This document shows positions 30,365-41,322 of a stretch of 64,000 nucleotides of DNA, piece by piece. Below the pieces are notes generated by a model. It was not told the origin of the DNA. It worked only from the letters and a program-made list of their open reading frames with translations, and made no database searches. Origin of the DNA: Stachybotrys elegans. Lineage: Eukaryota > Ascomycota > Sordariomycetes > Hypocreales > Stachybotryaceae. Position numbers and translations under genes: made by a program. Every line of letters starts with the position of its first letter. Within the stretch, counting starts at the first letter, position 1. The stretch lies in assembly GCA_020746835.1 (NCBI GenBank), contig JAGPNK010000005.1, positions 1,240,001 through 1,304,000 of the forward strand, written 5' to 3'.

Positions 30365-32956
30365 ATGAGGACCAACTCACCTAGAGCCCGGGGGGATGAA
30401 TCACCAACCTATGCCTCGCGGCTCAGAGACGCAATCCAACCTCCACAAGGCCACTGGCCCCCTCTGCCTCCAGTGTGTCCAGCACACCAAAGCGCTCCTA
30501 AACCGACACCCAAGCTGGCCTCAAACACCCCAGTTCCCAGCAAGAGTCGCAAGAAAACAAAGCGGAGCAGTATAGCCGCCAGGGCCAGCGGTTCCTCGCT
30601 CGACCCAAAGCCTGAAGTCCCAAGGCTGGGATCCGGGCTCTCGCTATCCGAGCTCGGTGCCTCCATGGAAACCAGTCATCCGCAGATAGCTCTTAGCAGT
30701 CCTGAAAAGCCACCTGAGAACCAAAAGACCCTGAAAGGCAAACCTCTTGCCCCATCCAAGGATGAGGCAGCTGCTTCTGCCGAGACTGCGTTGGACTTGA
30801 TACCGCGCGAGCACAGCCCTGTTGTTATACTTGGTAGAGATGGCAAACCTTTTCAACATTACCCTTCCTTGGTGAAGGGCGCAACTTTCCAGACAGCAAG
30901 CTAACACAATCCTTTGCCTCGCAGGACCAAATAGCGGTTTTGCCGCCCGACCAGGTTCCCGTCAGCCTCTTCGCCTTCAGTTTGGCTCGCTAGGGACTTC
31001 CCCGATACCAAGCGAGAAGAGTGTAGAAAGCGAACCAGAGAAGAAGTCGGTTGCTGCCGATAAGCCTCAGCCTAAAGCTGCTGATATCCCCGCAAGCAAC
31101 TCACTCAAGACTTCCGAGGCCAAGGAGCACGGAGCAAAGCCCGCCAGGTCAAAGCACCAAGTGTCCGGATCGACCCCGGCTATAACACACCCTTCGTCCG
31201 TAACATCCCCAGCGTTGGGATATTCTCAAGCGCATAGGCCTGATCACCGCTGGGCATTTGGACGCAACAACTCTCAAGTGCTGCCTGCCATGTATACCAA
31301 CACATACGACCCTCAGTACATGTATAGCCCTTCATACTACCCGTATCATCACGGCCCGCCTCAGCCGTCTCAGGGGCACATCCCCTATATGCAGCCCCAG
31401 GCTCACCCCCAAGTCGGATACATGTATCACCATTACCCCCCGCCGGGTCCTGCAGCACATTTCCCCATGTATCATGGAGTCTGGCGCGCGGAACAGCACC
31501 AGTATCCGGACCATTCCTCGCAGGAATCTCCCAGCCCGAGAGCAATGACTTCGAGCATCTCTTCTCCCAATAGAAAGAGCTCTTCATCTCGAGGCGCCGA
31601 CGAGAAGTCGATGGAGTCTAAAGATACTTTTGTCACTGAGAGATCAATGGTCGAGCCGCGGGTATTCAGGAAGGACGAGCTTGGCTCAAGTGGTGTCTCC
31701 AGCGCCCTCGGCGGCAATGCTAAGCGATCATCGAGCCTGCGATACATTGGGTTCGAGCCGGAGGAAGTACGCGAGGCTATCAAGGCGATGGCGGTAAGTG
31801 TTCCCCGGCTTTCTTCGTGCTTCTTGTCTGACTGTCAATCGCCCAGATTGCAGATGATGCAAAGCAGAAGCGCAGTGTTTCTGAAAGGCTGAAGCCAGCC
31901 AAAGACGCCTCGGCTGCTGTGACAGAGCACAACCCAAAAGGAAGCGGAAGGAAATCGTATGACTTTGAATCCATCAGGGCACAGTTCAAGAGAGATGTCA
32001 TCTCTTCCGTGCAGATGAAGGGCTCTTGCGCTGTGAAGACCACTTCAGACGACAAGCCAGCTAAGATTGCTGATGGTCCTCCGCTCAATGCACCAAGAGA
32101 GCCAGCGTCCCATCGCCGAGCTTCGTCCAGCATCAGCACATCAGAGTCGCAGATTGCTAGAGCATGCAGCTTATCAGACACCGGATCTTGGTCGCAGTCA
32201 AAGCGTTGGGTAAGCGATGAGGCCAAAGAGCGAATGGCTTTTCAGAAGATCATGCAAAACTTGCGTCATATCGGTGCCGACAAGTCTCCATTCATCCCTC
32301 AAACGCCGGCCAAGATGGCCGCATTCCGTGCTGAGATTGCAGACGAAGAGAAGCGCAAGCTTGTTCTCAAGGTTGAGCGTCGACAAGCCGAGGCGCAGGC
32401 CAAAGCTCAGAACGCCGGTGAAAAATGCCCACCTCTCGTCCAACCCATGAAGTTGCTTGGGGGCAAGCAATTTGGAGACTCGCTGTCGACCGTTTTTGCT
32501 GCAAAGAACTGCTTCAATGACAACATCTGGGATGAGGGAACTTCTGACGGCTGGCCTACGTTGGCCGACTTCAAAAGCCATAGAGAACTCGTGCAGACAC
32601 GGTCCTTACCCCCTCCGCGATCTCAAATGCGACCCATTGGGTACGAAAGACAGAAGTTGCAGGAGGAAAAGGCCAAAGTTTCTAACGGTCATGTCAAGCA
32701 TTCCGATGCCCTCGGGGCTGCAATGTGCCCTATTGCTAATGCTTTCGTCGACGAGACGGAAGAGATTCGATTCGAAGATGCGCCCTGGCAGGTCCAAGAC
32801 CTCCTTGAGGCCATTGACAAGGAAACCATCGATCAAGCCGTGCAGACAGACGAGAAGACCAAAGAGGCAGGCCGCCGCAAGAACAGCAAGAGCGCCAAGG
32901 AAGAGGAGAACGAGGCCATCGCTCGCGAGTACCTGAAGCAATTCGGAGGCAAGTAA
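30365..32956 (+). CDS. Unrecognised 815-residue protein with low-complexity N-terminal half
   Basis: Exons are 30365-30833, 30925-31793 and 31847-32956, and the phases agree. Intron 2 has GTAAGT...CAG. Intron 1 uses GTAGAG with a CTAAC site 20 nt before the acceptor and is less certain. I recognise no domain. The first half is rich in Pro, Ser and Lys, with a Tyr/Pro/His/Met-rich stretch encoded at about 31285-31490 (repeated PSYYPYHH and YMYHHYPPP-like units) of the kind seen in RNA-binding or condensate-forming proteins. The second half has charged helical blocks (EEKRKLVLKVERRQAEAQAKAQ) and ends EAIAREYLKQFGGK. Multiple SSS and RRxS sites suggest phosphorylation. Function unknown. Confidence 0.7.
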
Positions 32957-33771
32957 TTCAATGATGAAATGGTGAGAGGGACAGGGCATGAAAAACGATC
33001 ATGTGTGGTTTTGCTATCTGGAAGACGAGGGACGGCGCAAGAGTACGTGTCAAATAACAGTCTTTGGCCACCGAATTGCATCTAGCTAAGCTTGGGGATT
33101 TGGAGTGTTGTGGACTTACAAGGCCAGAGGGAATGAAGAAAGGGGTTTCCAATCGCTTCATCTTCTTGCCAGCATGTATGAATAACAAACCAGACGCAAT
33201 CGAGAGAATCGAGCCCCACCACCAATAATGATGTTCGTCTTCGACCCCTCCAATCCACATAGGTTCAAACGTCGTGTGCACGTGATAGTGGGCTACAGTG
33301 CAGGTGAGGTGGGTTCCAGGAGGCTGCGGAACGGAAAATCCTGCCCTCCTCTCAAGCCCTGGGTACGTACCGGGGGCCAGCCCACAACCACAATTTTCGA
33401 TACCAATTCAGACCTCCACCTCGATCCCGCCAAAAAGTTCGCCGTTCCATCACTCCCACCACATCCGACAACCGATTGCACTGGTGACCAGCCTCAATCA
33501 TCAGGTCAGTTCTACGAATCACAAGTCAACGAAGAGGGCGAGTCCGTGTCTCTCGAGCAAGCCATTCAAATCAAAACGACGAACATTCACGAGACGGCCG
33601 TGTCGCTCGCCCACCGAGTTCTCTCGACGTTCTTTGTTTTTGATCTGGCATATTCTCGAGTTTGGCCGCTCCCCCCCTCCTCGCTCCCTTCTTCCCCTAC
33701 AACATTCTTGCCCAAGAGAAAATACAAGAAGCTAACATTCTTTCCTTGCTGGGTCTGCAGAACTCGCAATC
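32957..33771 (+). promoter_or_regulatory. Upstream region and leader of rps8
   Basis: 815 bp with no supported gene. A GCTAAC branch-like site (33731-33736), a pyrimidine tract and an acceptor CTGCAG (33755-33760), 11 nt before the ATG, indicate an intron in the leader. The donor is not certain. A CACGTG motif lies at 33279-33284. Confidence 0.5.
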
Positions 33772-34460
33772 ATGGGTATCTCTCGCGACTCCCGTCACAA
33801 GCGCTCCGCCTCCGGTGCCAAGCGCGCATACTACCGTGCGTAATAACTCGAAAGCCCGTATCGTTCGTAAAAGAACATACGTTCTGACCTACATCAACAG
33901 GGAAGAAGCGCGCTTTCGAAGCCGGTCGCCAGGGCGCCAACACCCGTATTGGCCCCAAGCGCATCCACACCGTCCGCACCCGTGGCGGCAACCACAAGTA
34001 CCGTGCCCTGCGTCTCGACTCCGGTAACTTCGCCTGGGGCTCCGAGGGTTGCACCCGCAAGACCCGTGTCATCGCCGTCGCCTACCACCCCTCCAACAAC
34101 GAACTCGTCCGCACCAACACCCTCACCAAGAGCGCCGTCGTCCAGGTCGACGCTGCTCCTTTCCGTCAATGGTACGAGGCTCACTACGGCCAGAGCATTG
34201 GCCGCAGACGCCAGAAGGCCCAGGCCGCCAAGGAGGGCAAGGACGCCGAGGAGGAGAAGAAGAGCAAGTCTGTTGAGAAGAAGCAGGCCGCTCGCTACGC
34301 CGCTGAAGGAAAGGTTGAGAGCGCCGTCGAGAAGCAGTTCGAGGCTGGTCGTCTGTACGCTGTCATTGCCAGCCGTCCCGGTCAGTCTGGCCGCTGTGAC
34401 GGTTACATTCTCGAGGGTGAGGAGCTTGCTTTCTACCAGCGTAAGATCCACCACAAGTAA
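33772..34460 (+). CDS. rps8: 40S ribosomal protein eS8
   Basis: Exon 1 is 33772-33835 and exon 2 is 33901-34460, with a 65-nt GTGCGT...CAG intron in a codon for Arg; the product has 207 residues. The start [15 protein letters not shown], the following [11 protein letters not shown] and the internal [13 protein letters not shown] are diagnostic of eS8. A Lys/Glu-rich insert ([16 protein letters not shown]) is the expanded segment seen in fungal eS8. It is a structural protein of the small ribosomal subunit and, as expected for a highly expressed gene, favours C-ending codons strongly. Confidence 0.96.
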
Positions 34461-35048
34461 ACGTGGTTTGTCTGGTTGTTGGTCCTTGGGATGGTGTTCA
34501 AGGATTTCTCGCTGTCTTGGCATTTGAGGGCATGAAGAGCTTCACAAGAAGCAACCGGAATGGGTCCATAGGGAAATGAAAAACGCTTCTACTTCACGCA
34601 CACACAAAATGCGGTTCGGTAATTCTTGACTTAACATGTGATGTATTGAAAACAAAGACAGAGGCGCTATTTTAGCCATGCAAAGCAGCACTCGTCGACC
34701 TATGATTTGATAGTTTATAACTTTCGTACTACTACTACACAGGATGATATGCACATGCACCCGTCCACAAACGCCGGATGTCTCGCTGATCCATGCTTCG
34801 TTTCTCGGTTTACAAGAAAGAAATTCGTGATTATAAGGTGCACGGGAGGCTTCTCCCGTCTACACCAGGCCATAAAGCATCATTAGTCCACTCATCCACC
34901 CCTTAGTGGCGCAACAGTCAAGGTCAGTGTCGCCAGAGACTGACTGATTCCATCTTGGGATGTTGCACGACTGTATCCGCCCATGTGAGGGACGAAGGCA
35001 GCCCGACACTTGAGCAACTGATACCCAATTTTGAAACCAACCAACAAC
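34461..35048. other. Convergent 3' intergenic space
   Basis: 588 bp between the rps8 and gyp5 stop codons. It is AT-rich in 34600-34730, consistent with 3' untranslated regions. No gene or RNA is recognised. Confidence 0.45.
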
Positions 35049-37906
35049 TCATGCAAACTGACGCTTCAAATCCGTCCATTTCCGATTGAGGGTTTCGTGC
35101 TGAGAGTTGATCTACACTCATTGTTAGAACGATATCGCAATAGAAGCAGCGCACCAACTCACCTCTGCATATTGCATTTTAGTTTGGACGAGCTCCTCCT
35201 CCAGTTCTGTCAGCTCCTGCTCCAGCCTTTGGTTCTCCTCATGCACCTTTTGGTTGCGCTTCATGAGGTCGTCACGTTCCAACTTCCATGTATTCTCGAT
35301 CTCCATCGGCTGCTTTTCAATGACGATTCTGAGCTCCCTCACTTGACCCTTGAGGCTTTCGTTCTCATCCTTGAGCTCCTCATTCTGGACCTTTGTATGG
35401 ACGAGCTCCGTCGCAAGGGCAGCTTGTTCGCGGTCACAGACTTCAACTCTCTCCTCGAGCTTGCGGAGCTGAATGGCATAGCTCTGGTTGGCAGCCCGAA
35501 GATCATGGAGCTCGGTCTCCCGGTCCTTTTCGGCCTTGGACTTCTCTTCCCACTCGGTTGTGTAGGCCTTCAAGGTCTCAGGTGTGATTTTGATGTCACA
35601 CGCGTCCCTCACTAGCTGATCAGCTCTGTAGACCTCCTTGTCCATGCTTGCACTTGAGCTACCAAAGAAGCTATTCTCAAGGAGACTGCCTTGGCTGGGA
35701 TCCTTATCAATGTAGACGTCAAACAGCTTATCCTTGAGGTACGTCGTCAGCTGCTGCATGTCTGACATGGCCAGAAGGGTTGCAGCGTTCTTCTGCATTA
35801 GGACAATGCCGAACCGGAGAATAGCCGAAAGCCCTTCAGAGAAGATCAAGTCGTAGATGCGAAGAACCAACTGGAGAGGGAAACGATACGCAAATAGTGT
35901 CAGGAACCATTGCGTGGCGTAGAGGTGAGGGGATATGCCCTTTCTGTGGAGGTGGCAGTAGAGTGCCGGTTCAAAGTCCTCAAGAAGACGCTCGAACTGG
36001 TAGAGCCGCATGTGAAGCCCAGGCATGTCATGGATAAAGAGATCGCGGAGTTGATAGTGGTTCATTAGTCGTACAAGCAAGCAGAACGCTTCCTGCTCGG
36101 GCATCTGTGGTTGCATTAGTAGACGACTCAGAGGGATACGGGGCTTCCGAGAGCTTACGTTGAAGAGTAGAGGCATGATTAGGAAATTCATGCCCTGCGC
36201 ATAGCCGACTGCTTCATCATGGAGTGCGTACGCCTTGCATACTCCAAAGAGGCCTTCTTGAAGTCCTGCTGCAGCCGCATACTTGGAATAGCTCGTGCGT
36301 GTCCCGAGATCTCTGCGAATGGCCTTTTCAAGCTTCTGGATCATGGCGACATCTTCCTTCTCCTTTCGCTTTCGTTCTGCCGAGTCAGCCTGCTGGGCCT
36401 TAGTAAGGCCTTCAAGGCTCTTCTCATTCTTCGGAGAGGTGTTGCCGTTGACACCAGAGTGATCAGAACTGATGGAGGAGGCGGAGGAGGCTACGTCGCC
36501 GCTTTGAACACTGAGCTGACCGTTGCTGATCGAGCTGGCTGCAGTGCTGTTGCTGCGCCTGTCCTTCTCCTTTCCTGTGCCCCTCAAGATTAAGTCTTTG
36601 TAGGCCAGCTCAAGCTCCTCGTTCTTGCTCTGCGCCAAAACCTGCCAAATGACACCTCGGATCGGGTTCGGGATGCCGGTAGCAATCGCCCGGTTCAGCT
36701 CTTCGGCGCTGGTTCGTGCCACGGCCGCAGGACCTTCATATACGACGGATTGCCAGAGATCCCAGTCAACAGGCGCATCCGGCAAGGCAGACGGTCCAGC
36801 ATTGACTCCAGAGACGGTGCCCGGTGCGAGAGCATCACTGGGGCTGGGGACTGGTGACAAGGGAGGCTTGTCTCCATTTACGTCTTCGCTTGGATTTGAA
36901 ACACCAAGAGTGGTCTGGTTCTTGGGAGCCTTCTCGTCATCCTCCGGCAGGGAAGAAATGCCAGCCTCTTCTCGCATACGAAGCTGCTTGAAGCGGTCCT
37001 TGAGGCTATTGCGAAAAGATCCATCGCCTCCATTGGCTCCGTCTTCACCCTCTTCCTCGAGCCGACTCAGCATCATCTCAGGGTTGCTCGTCAGGGTTGC
37101 GATGGAGCTGGCTGTGTTTCTTCGCGGGGAGGGAACAGTTGGTGGTGCCGCCTGTTGCTGTTCCTTTTCTTTGCTGGATGAATTTCTGGAAAGCCAGGAG
37201 AAGGGGCTCGTGAGCTTTCGGCTAGGCGGTGGAGGTGGAGGTGGCGATACAACTGCTGCTGCAGGAGGACCCGGGCTCTTGGTGGGTGACTCAACAGGGG
37301 GAGACCATGGCGTAGGGATCGATCCAGCAATGCTGCTCAGAGACAATGTCTTGCTTGGCTTCTCGTCCTTGTCGGCCTGGCTTTCGGGGGCTAGGGTCCT
37401 GGTTAGCTCTAACTGGCTTCAGCGGTGGTTCCGCGGAATAAGGATATCGCACCTCCAAGGCTCGGGGCAGAATCATCGTCCAGATTTACATTCTGGAGGT
37501 TGTCATGGATTGAGATCCGGTTTGATCTTGGGGAGGAGTCTCGACGAGATGGCTGCTCAGTGCTGTCCCGGTTTGACTTTGTTTCCTCCTCGTAGACACT
37601 GTTGTCATCGGCGGCATTGGATGGTTCTTTGGGTGAGGGCTCAGGAGGGGACAGTTTCGACACGGAAACGGTCCGCTTGGTCAGGGAGCGTACGGAGACG
37701 GAGTCGGCCGCATCTTCAAAGGTATCGCTGTCGGGTTCGGGAGACTATCCAAGGAATCTGTTGTCAGCTTCTCGGATGCGTGAGGCCAGAACACAATAGC
37801 AACTTACTGCACGCCGGTCCTCAGGAGCAGGGGGAGAACCAGGAGCAGGAGGGATGTGGTCTCCGTTCTGGACGGGCGACGTTGGCTGCTGGTCGTATTG
37901 CGACAT
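35049..37906 (-). CDS. gyp5: Gyp5-type Rab GTPase-activating protein (TBC domain)
   Basis: Minus-strand exons are 37808-37906, 37453-37744, 36159-37390, 35163-36104 and 35049-35111, giving 875 residues. The N-terminal third is Ser/Pro-rich and disordered. The TBC domain (from about residue 365, IPNPIRGVIWQVL) carries the Arg-finger helix IRRDLGTR and the Gln finger GYAQGMN. The C-terminus is a long coiled coil (from about 690) ending KRQFA. Gyp5 stimulates GTP hydrolysis by Ypt1/Sec4-type Rabs at the Golgi and sites of polarised export; this role is inferred. The intron at 36105-36158 is 54 nt, in frame and free of stop codons. It is called because it carries GTAAGC, CTACTAAT and CACAG, and because removing it joins LLFN directly to MPEQEAF as in the family. 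Confidence 0.88.
36105..36158 (-). other. Stop-free 54-nt intron of gyp5
   Basis: Begins GTAAGC and ends CCACAG on the minus strand, with a CTACTAAT branch-type sequence 15 nt from the end. Its length is a multiple of three and it has no stop codon, so retention would add 18 residues inside the TBC domain without breaking the frame. Confidence 0.75.
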
Positions 37907-40900
37907 GTTTGGTATTTTGAAATATCACACACGACCTGCCTGCGCTTTGTATGCGTGGAAGAGGGAAGTCGAGTACCAGCTCAACTCAGCCGACAGCCAT
38001 CAATTGTGCCGTGGGCGATCAAAAGGTCAAGTATGCAGAGTCTTGGGGGCTGGGAAGCGCTTTGTGAAAGGGCGGCGGTCGGCCGGAGTGGAGGAGGTCG
38101 TCGTCGTGTAGGAATGCTACAAATTAAAGAGCGAGGTTCTGCGGTGGAGGTGCTGCGGTGCCGAGTTGCAACAGTGCGGTGATGCAAAGATGTTTCGTGG
38201 GTGCGTAAGGTTGAAGTTCGTTTGGCGGGTAATGCAACATGTATGGGTGTTATTGGTTGGTTGTCCAGGGACGCAAAGCTGGGTCGGGTCGGTCCAGTAT
38301 GAGAAGAAGAAGAATGGCTGGCAAGTGAGGCCAGAGGGGATAGCACAAAGAATATCAGAAATCAGGTGCAACAGCCACTGCAGATGCGGACAGACGGGAT
38401 ATTTGGAGTCTAAGTTGTTTCGTTCCTCCCTTCCTTCCTTTGGACACACACTCCCGCTCCATACCTCTGCCTACGACTAACCTTGCCTGTACATCAACCC
38501 CTGTTATGGGTCGCTCCCAAGCACCAAGGTTGATAGGCAGGTACCTTCTGACTTGAGTGGTTCTAGGGCATCCATCCACCATCCTGCCAGGTACCTTGAT
38601 ATGGTACCTCCTCTCGGCCCTCGACCTCGGCCATGTTAGACCATACTCAAGGAGAGCCGCCAGTCATCAAATGCCAAATGAAGAGAATGCAGTTGCCAGG
38701 TGCAGTAGGATGTGCAGCAGGTTGCAGCCTTGTGTGCCCTGCCCTGTGCCCTTGGGCTGGTCCTGGGCCCCTTTCAGTTCCGCTCCATTGTTGGCAAGGA
38801 CGGGTACCTGGCAGTCCTGTGCCGCGCCGGCGAGGTTCTTCGGGTAAGTAGGTACCTCCTGTGAGTGGCGGTGGGGGAGGAAAGGAGGGGCAGGGGGTAG
38901 GGGGTAGGGGGCAATGGGCAATGAGCAATGGAAGCGGTTCCAGGGTGACACAAAGCATGGAACCAACAGCAACACCCTTCAGGTGTCCAGGCGCGCAGTG
39001 CCTCACTCTGGATTGTGCCCTGGCGCTTCCGTCGCCCATATCCCTCCACCGTCCAAGGTGGCTCTGAGGCACCAAGCTCTATTTTCAAGTGCCCATCTGA
39101 TGTGGCCACAGGACAGGTGTGGGAGAGGCCGAGGCCCCTGCACGGAGATGCCAGAAATAACCTTGCTCGCCAACCCTCATGCGCGTCATTATCGTCGAAT
39201 CCCAAAACCCATCCCGCCTGTTGATATCACGGCTTGTGCCTAGCCTGCCTTGAATGAGTATCCTACACGCATCTAACTTGCTGAGGGCCATGTCTGTGAC
39301 TGCTTGATAGTGGCTCTTTCATTCCGTCTTTGTTCACCTGGAAAGCCAGCCATTTTTTTTTCTCATTCTCTGGATCCCTCCCCTCTCGCCTTCGATGCTG
39401 ACCAAAAGCCTGAGTAACGAAACATTGTTTCAGGAGCAGCTTCGGACGCCAAGCCGTGGGACTAGAAACGCATGGCGGCACAGTTGCCCTAGAGGCGGAA
39501 ATATCCTGATCTGGACGTCGTCACACCCAGTCTACAAATAGGCACCGGACGAGCAGAGCTCGCTTAATTTGCTACTTGCATACATTATTAGTGTGCGCGG
39601 TGTTGCGGGTGACCGGAGCGTCTGCTATATCTGCGTTAAATATTCCAGGTATAATAGTAGACTCCATGACGATCGATCTGTCGGGTATCGATCCAGGGTA
39701 GGCTCATTATTTCGACCCGGTAAGCTGCTACGTTTGTAGTTGGTAATGTTCTGTGGCCAGATTAATGGTCTCAGCTTGCGCCAACCCAACCAAGCCTTTG
39801 TTACAGACTGAGAAAATAAAGGAAGAAAATACTCGGCGTGCAAGACAACCGGGCCATCTAAACACGCATGCTTGATGATCACGGGTGAACTGGTAAAGCT
39901 GGTTGGGAATAATATCGCGGGTTTGATATCTACCTATTCACATATATCCATCCCAGAGTAACACAAAGTCGAATAACAGACAATCCTGTCTGTAGGGATC
40001 AAGAGCTGCTTAGAGATATCATGCAATGGCACGCGACAACAACGAAGATGTCAGGGTCTAACCACAAAGGACTGATGCTATACGACCAATATCAGATGCC
40101 TTCTGGCACCCGTTGTTAATCTGCTCACTTACTGATTCCAGGTGATTCATTTGCAGCAGTACATATGCGAAAACGGTTCAGGACCAACCTGCGAATGCGC
40201 ACGGATCTTACATCACCCAGTACCTGTCCGACGGTGAGCATCAGCCGCACAAAAGCAACTTCTCGCTTGGCAAGAAAACTCGAGTGAAGAGAAAAGGTAC
40301 AGTACAGTACAATACAATGCAATACATGTACATGGGATACGACCCAATCACACTATCTTAGTACTATGACTATGCGCTTCAAGATGATGCCCATGGACGC
40401 CGAATAACTGATAACAGGCCGCACACTGCATGCAGGGCTGTTTGTGCACCATCCCAAGATGCCTTAGGCTACCTAATAAGGTAGTAAACGTAGGTAGGCT
40501 GGCGGGAAGGCACTCCGTCCCTCTTTACCCCACCCTCAACCTCCATCTCAGAGTCCCAGGTACCCTGGCGCCCAACTCCCGCTGCATGTGTACCTCACGA
40601 ACGGGGTAACGCGAGCCAAGAGGATACAGCGCATCTACACACTGGACCTATTACGCACAAGGCCCACCTGCCTACCTGCCTGCCCGCTAAGAGCCGACCT
40701 TACCTCACCTGTACCTACTACCTACCTATGACTGAACCGTTTGCTCAAGAGCCCTCTTTTTTCCCACCCAACAAATCTTCTCTTCATCTTCAACCTTACC
40801 CCGACCCCGTCATTCCACTGTCATAGGTGAGGTTTCCTATCGAGCTGGACATCGTTGGTGAAGCCGCCTTCCCGAACGACCGCGCGAAGCTTGCTCTGCC

Positions 40901-41322
40901 TCTCCGACCGTGGGCCAGGTATAAATACGTCGTTCCTTGGATGGCCTGCACCCATCCCGGCGAACTTCTGACCTGAGTTTTCATTCCCTACGACATCCCA
41001 CCTGCCCTTTGACGTATTCGACGTCCTGGAGAGTATTCGAGCCAGGCCCAAGCACGTGAAAGCTACTCACAACAAACACCTGCACAACTTTCCCTCTTTG
41101 CCAAATCGATACCCAGCGAACTCTATTTCCACCACCTGCCTCAGGAATCAACGCGGCCGAGCGACAGCCCTCAGACAGCACAGAAGAGCTTTGCGCCAGT
41201 TTGAGCCAGTAATCGAAAACCTGGGCAAGGAGGAGCACCTTTTTTTTCGGTGCCTAGAGTGATTGAAGTGGAGGGGGAGTTCGCCCTTTTGTTATGCGGC
41301 TCTGCCGCTTTCATAAGCAAAG
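37907..41322. promoter_or_regulatory. Longest intergenic region, gyp5 / tom1 divergent
   Basis: This 3.4-kb stretch separates two divergent start codons. No exon is convincing. It holds GGTACC-rich DNA around 38540-38860, a GGGTAGGGGGTAGGGGGCAATGG block near 38893-38920 (G-rich), pentamer repeats at 40297-40326 and TACCTA/TAGGTA motifs at 40470-40500 and 40700-40730. The C/T-rich part from about 40750 is probably the tom1 leader. Confidence 0.45.
40297..40326 (+). repeat. Six tandem pentamers (GTACA/ATACA)
   Basis: Units read GTACA three times, then ATACA, ATGCA and ATACA, followed by the palindromic TGTACA. A short degenerate tandem repeat in intergenic DNA. Confidence 0.6.

Noticed and set aside
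36625..37920. 431-codon plus-strand open frame over gyp5
   Set aside because: Lies opposite the disordered N-terminal part of gyp5 and crosses three of its exons; no family resemblance.
38557..39205. Several 70-143-codon open frames around 38.6-39.2 kb as a hidden gene
   Set aside because: They overlap on both strands, translate to low-complexity Pro/Ser/Gly sequence and lack splice-consistent joins.
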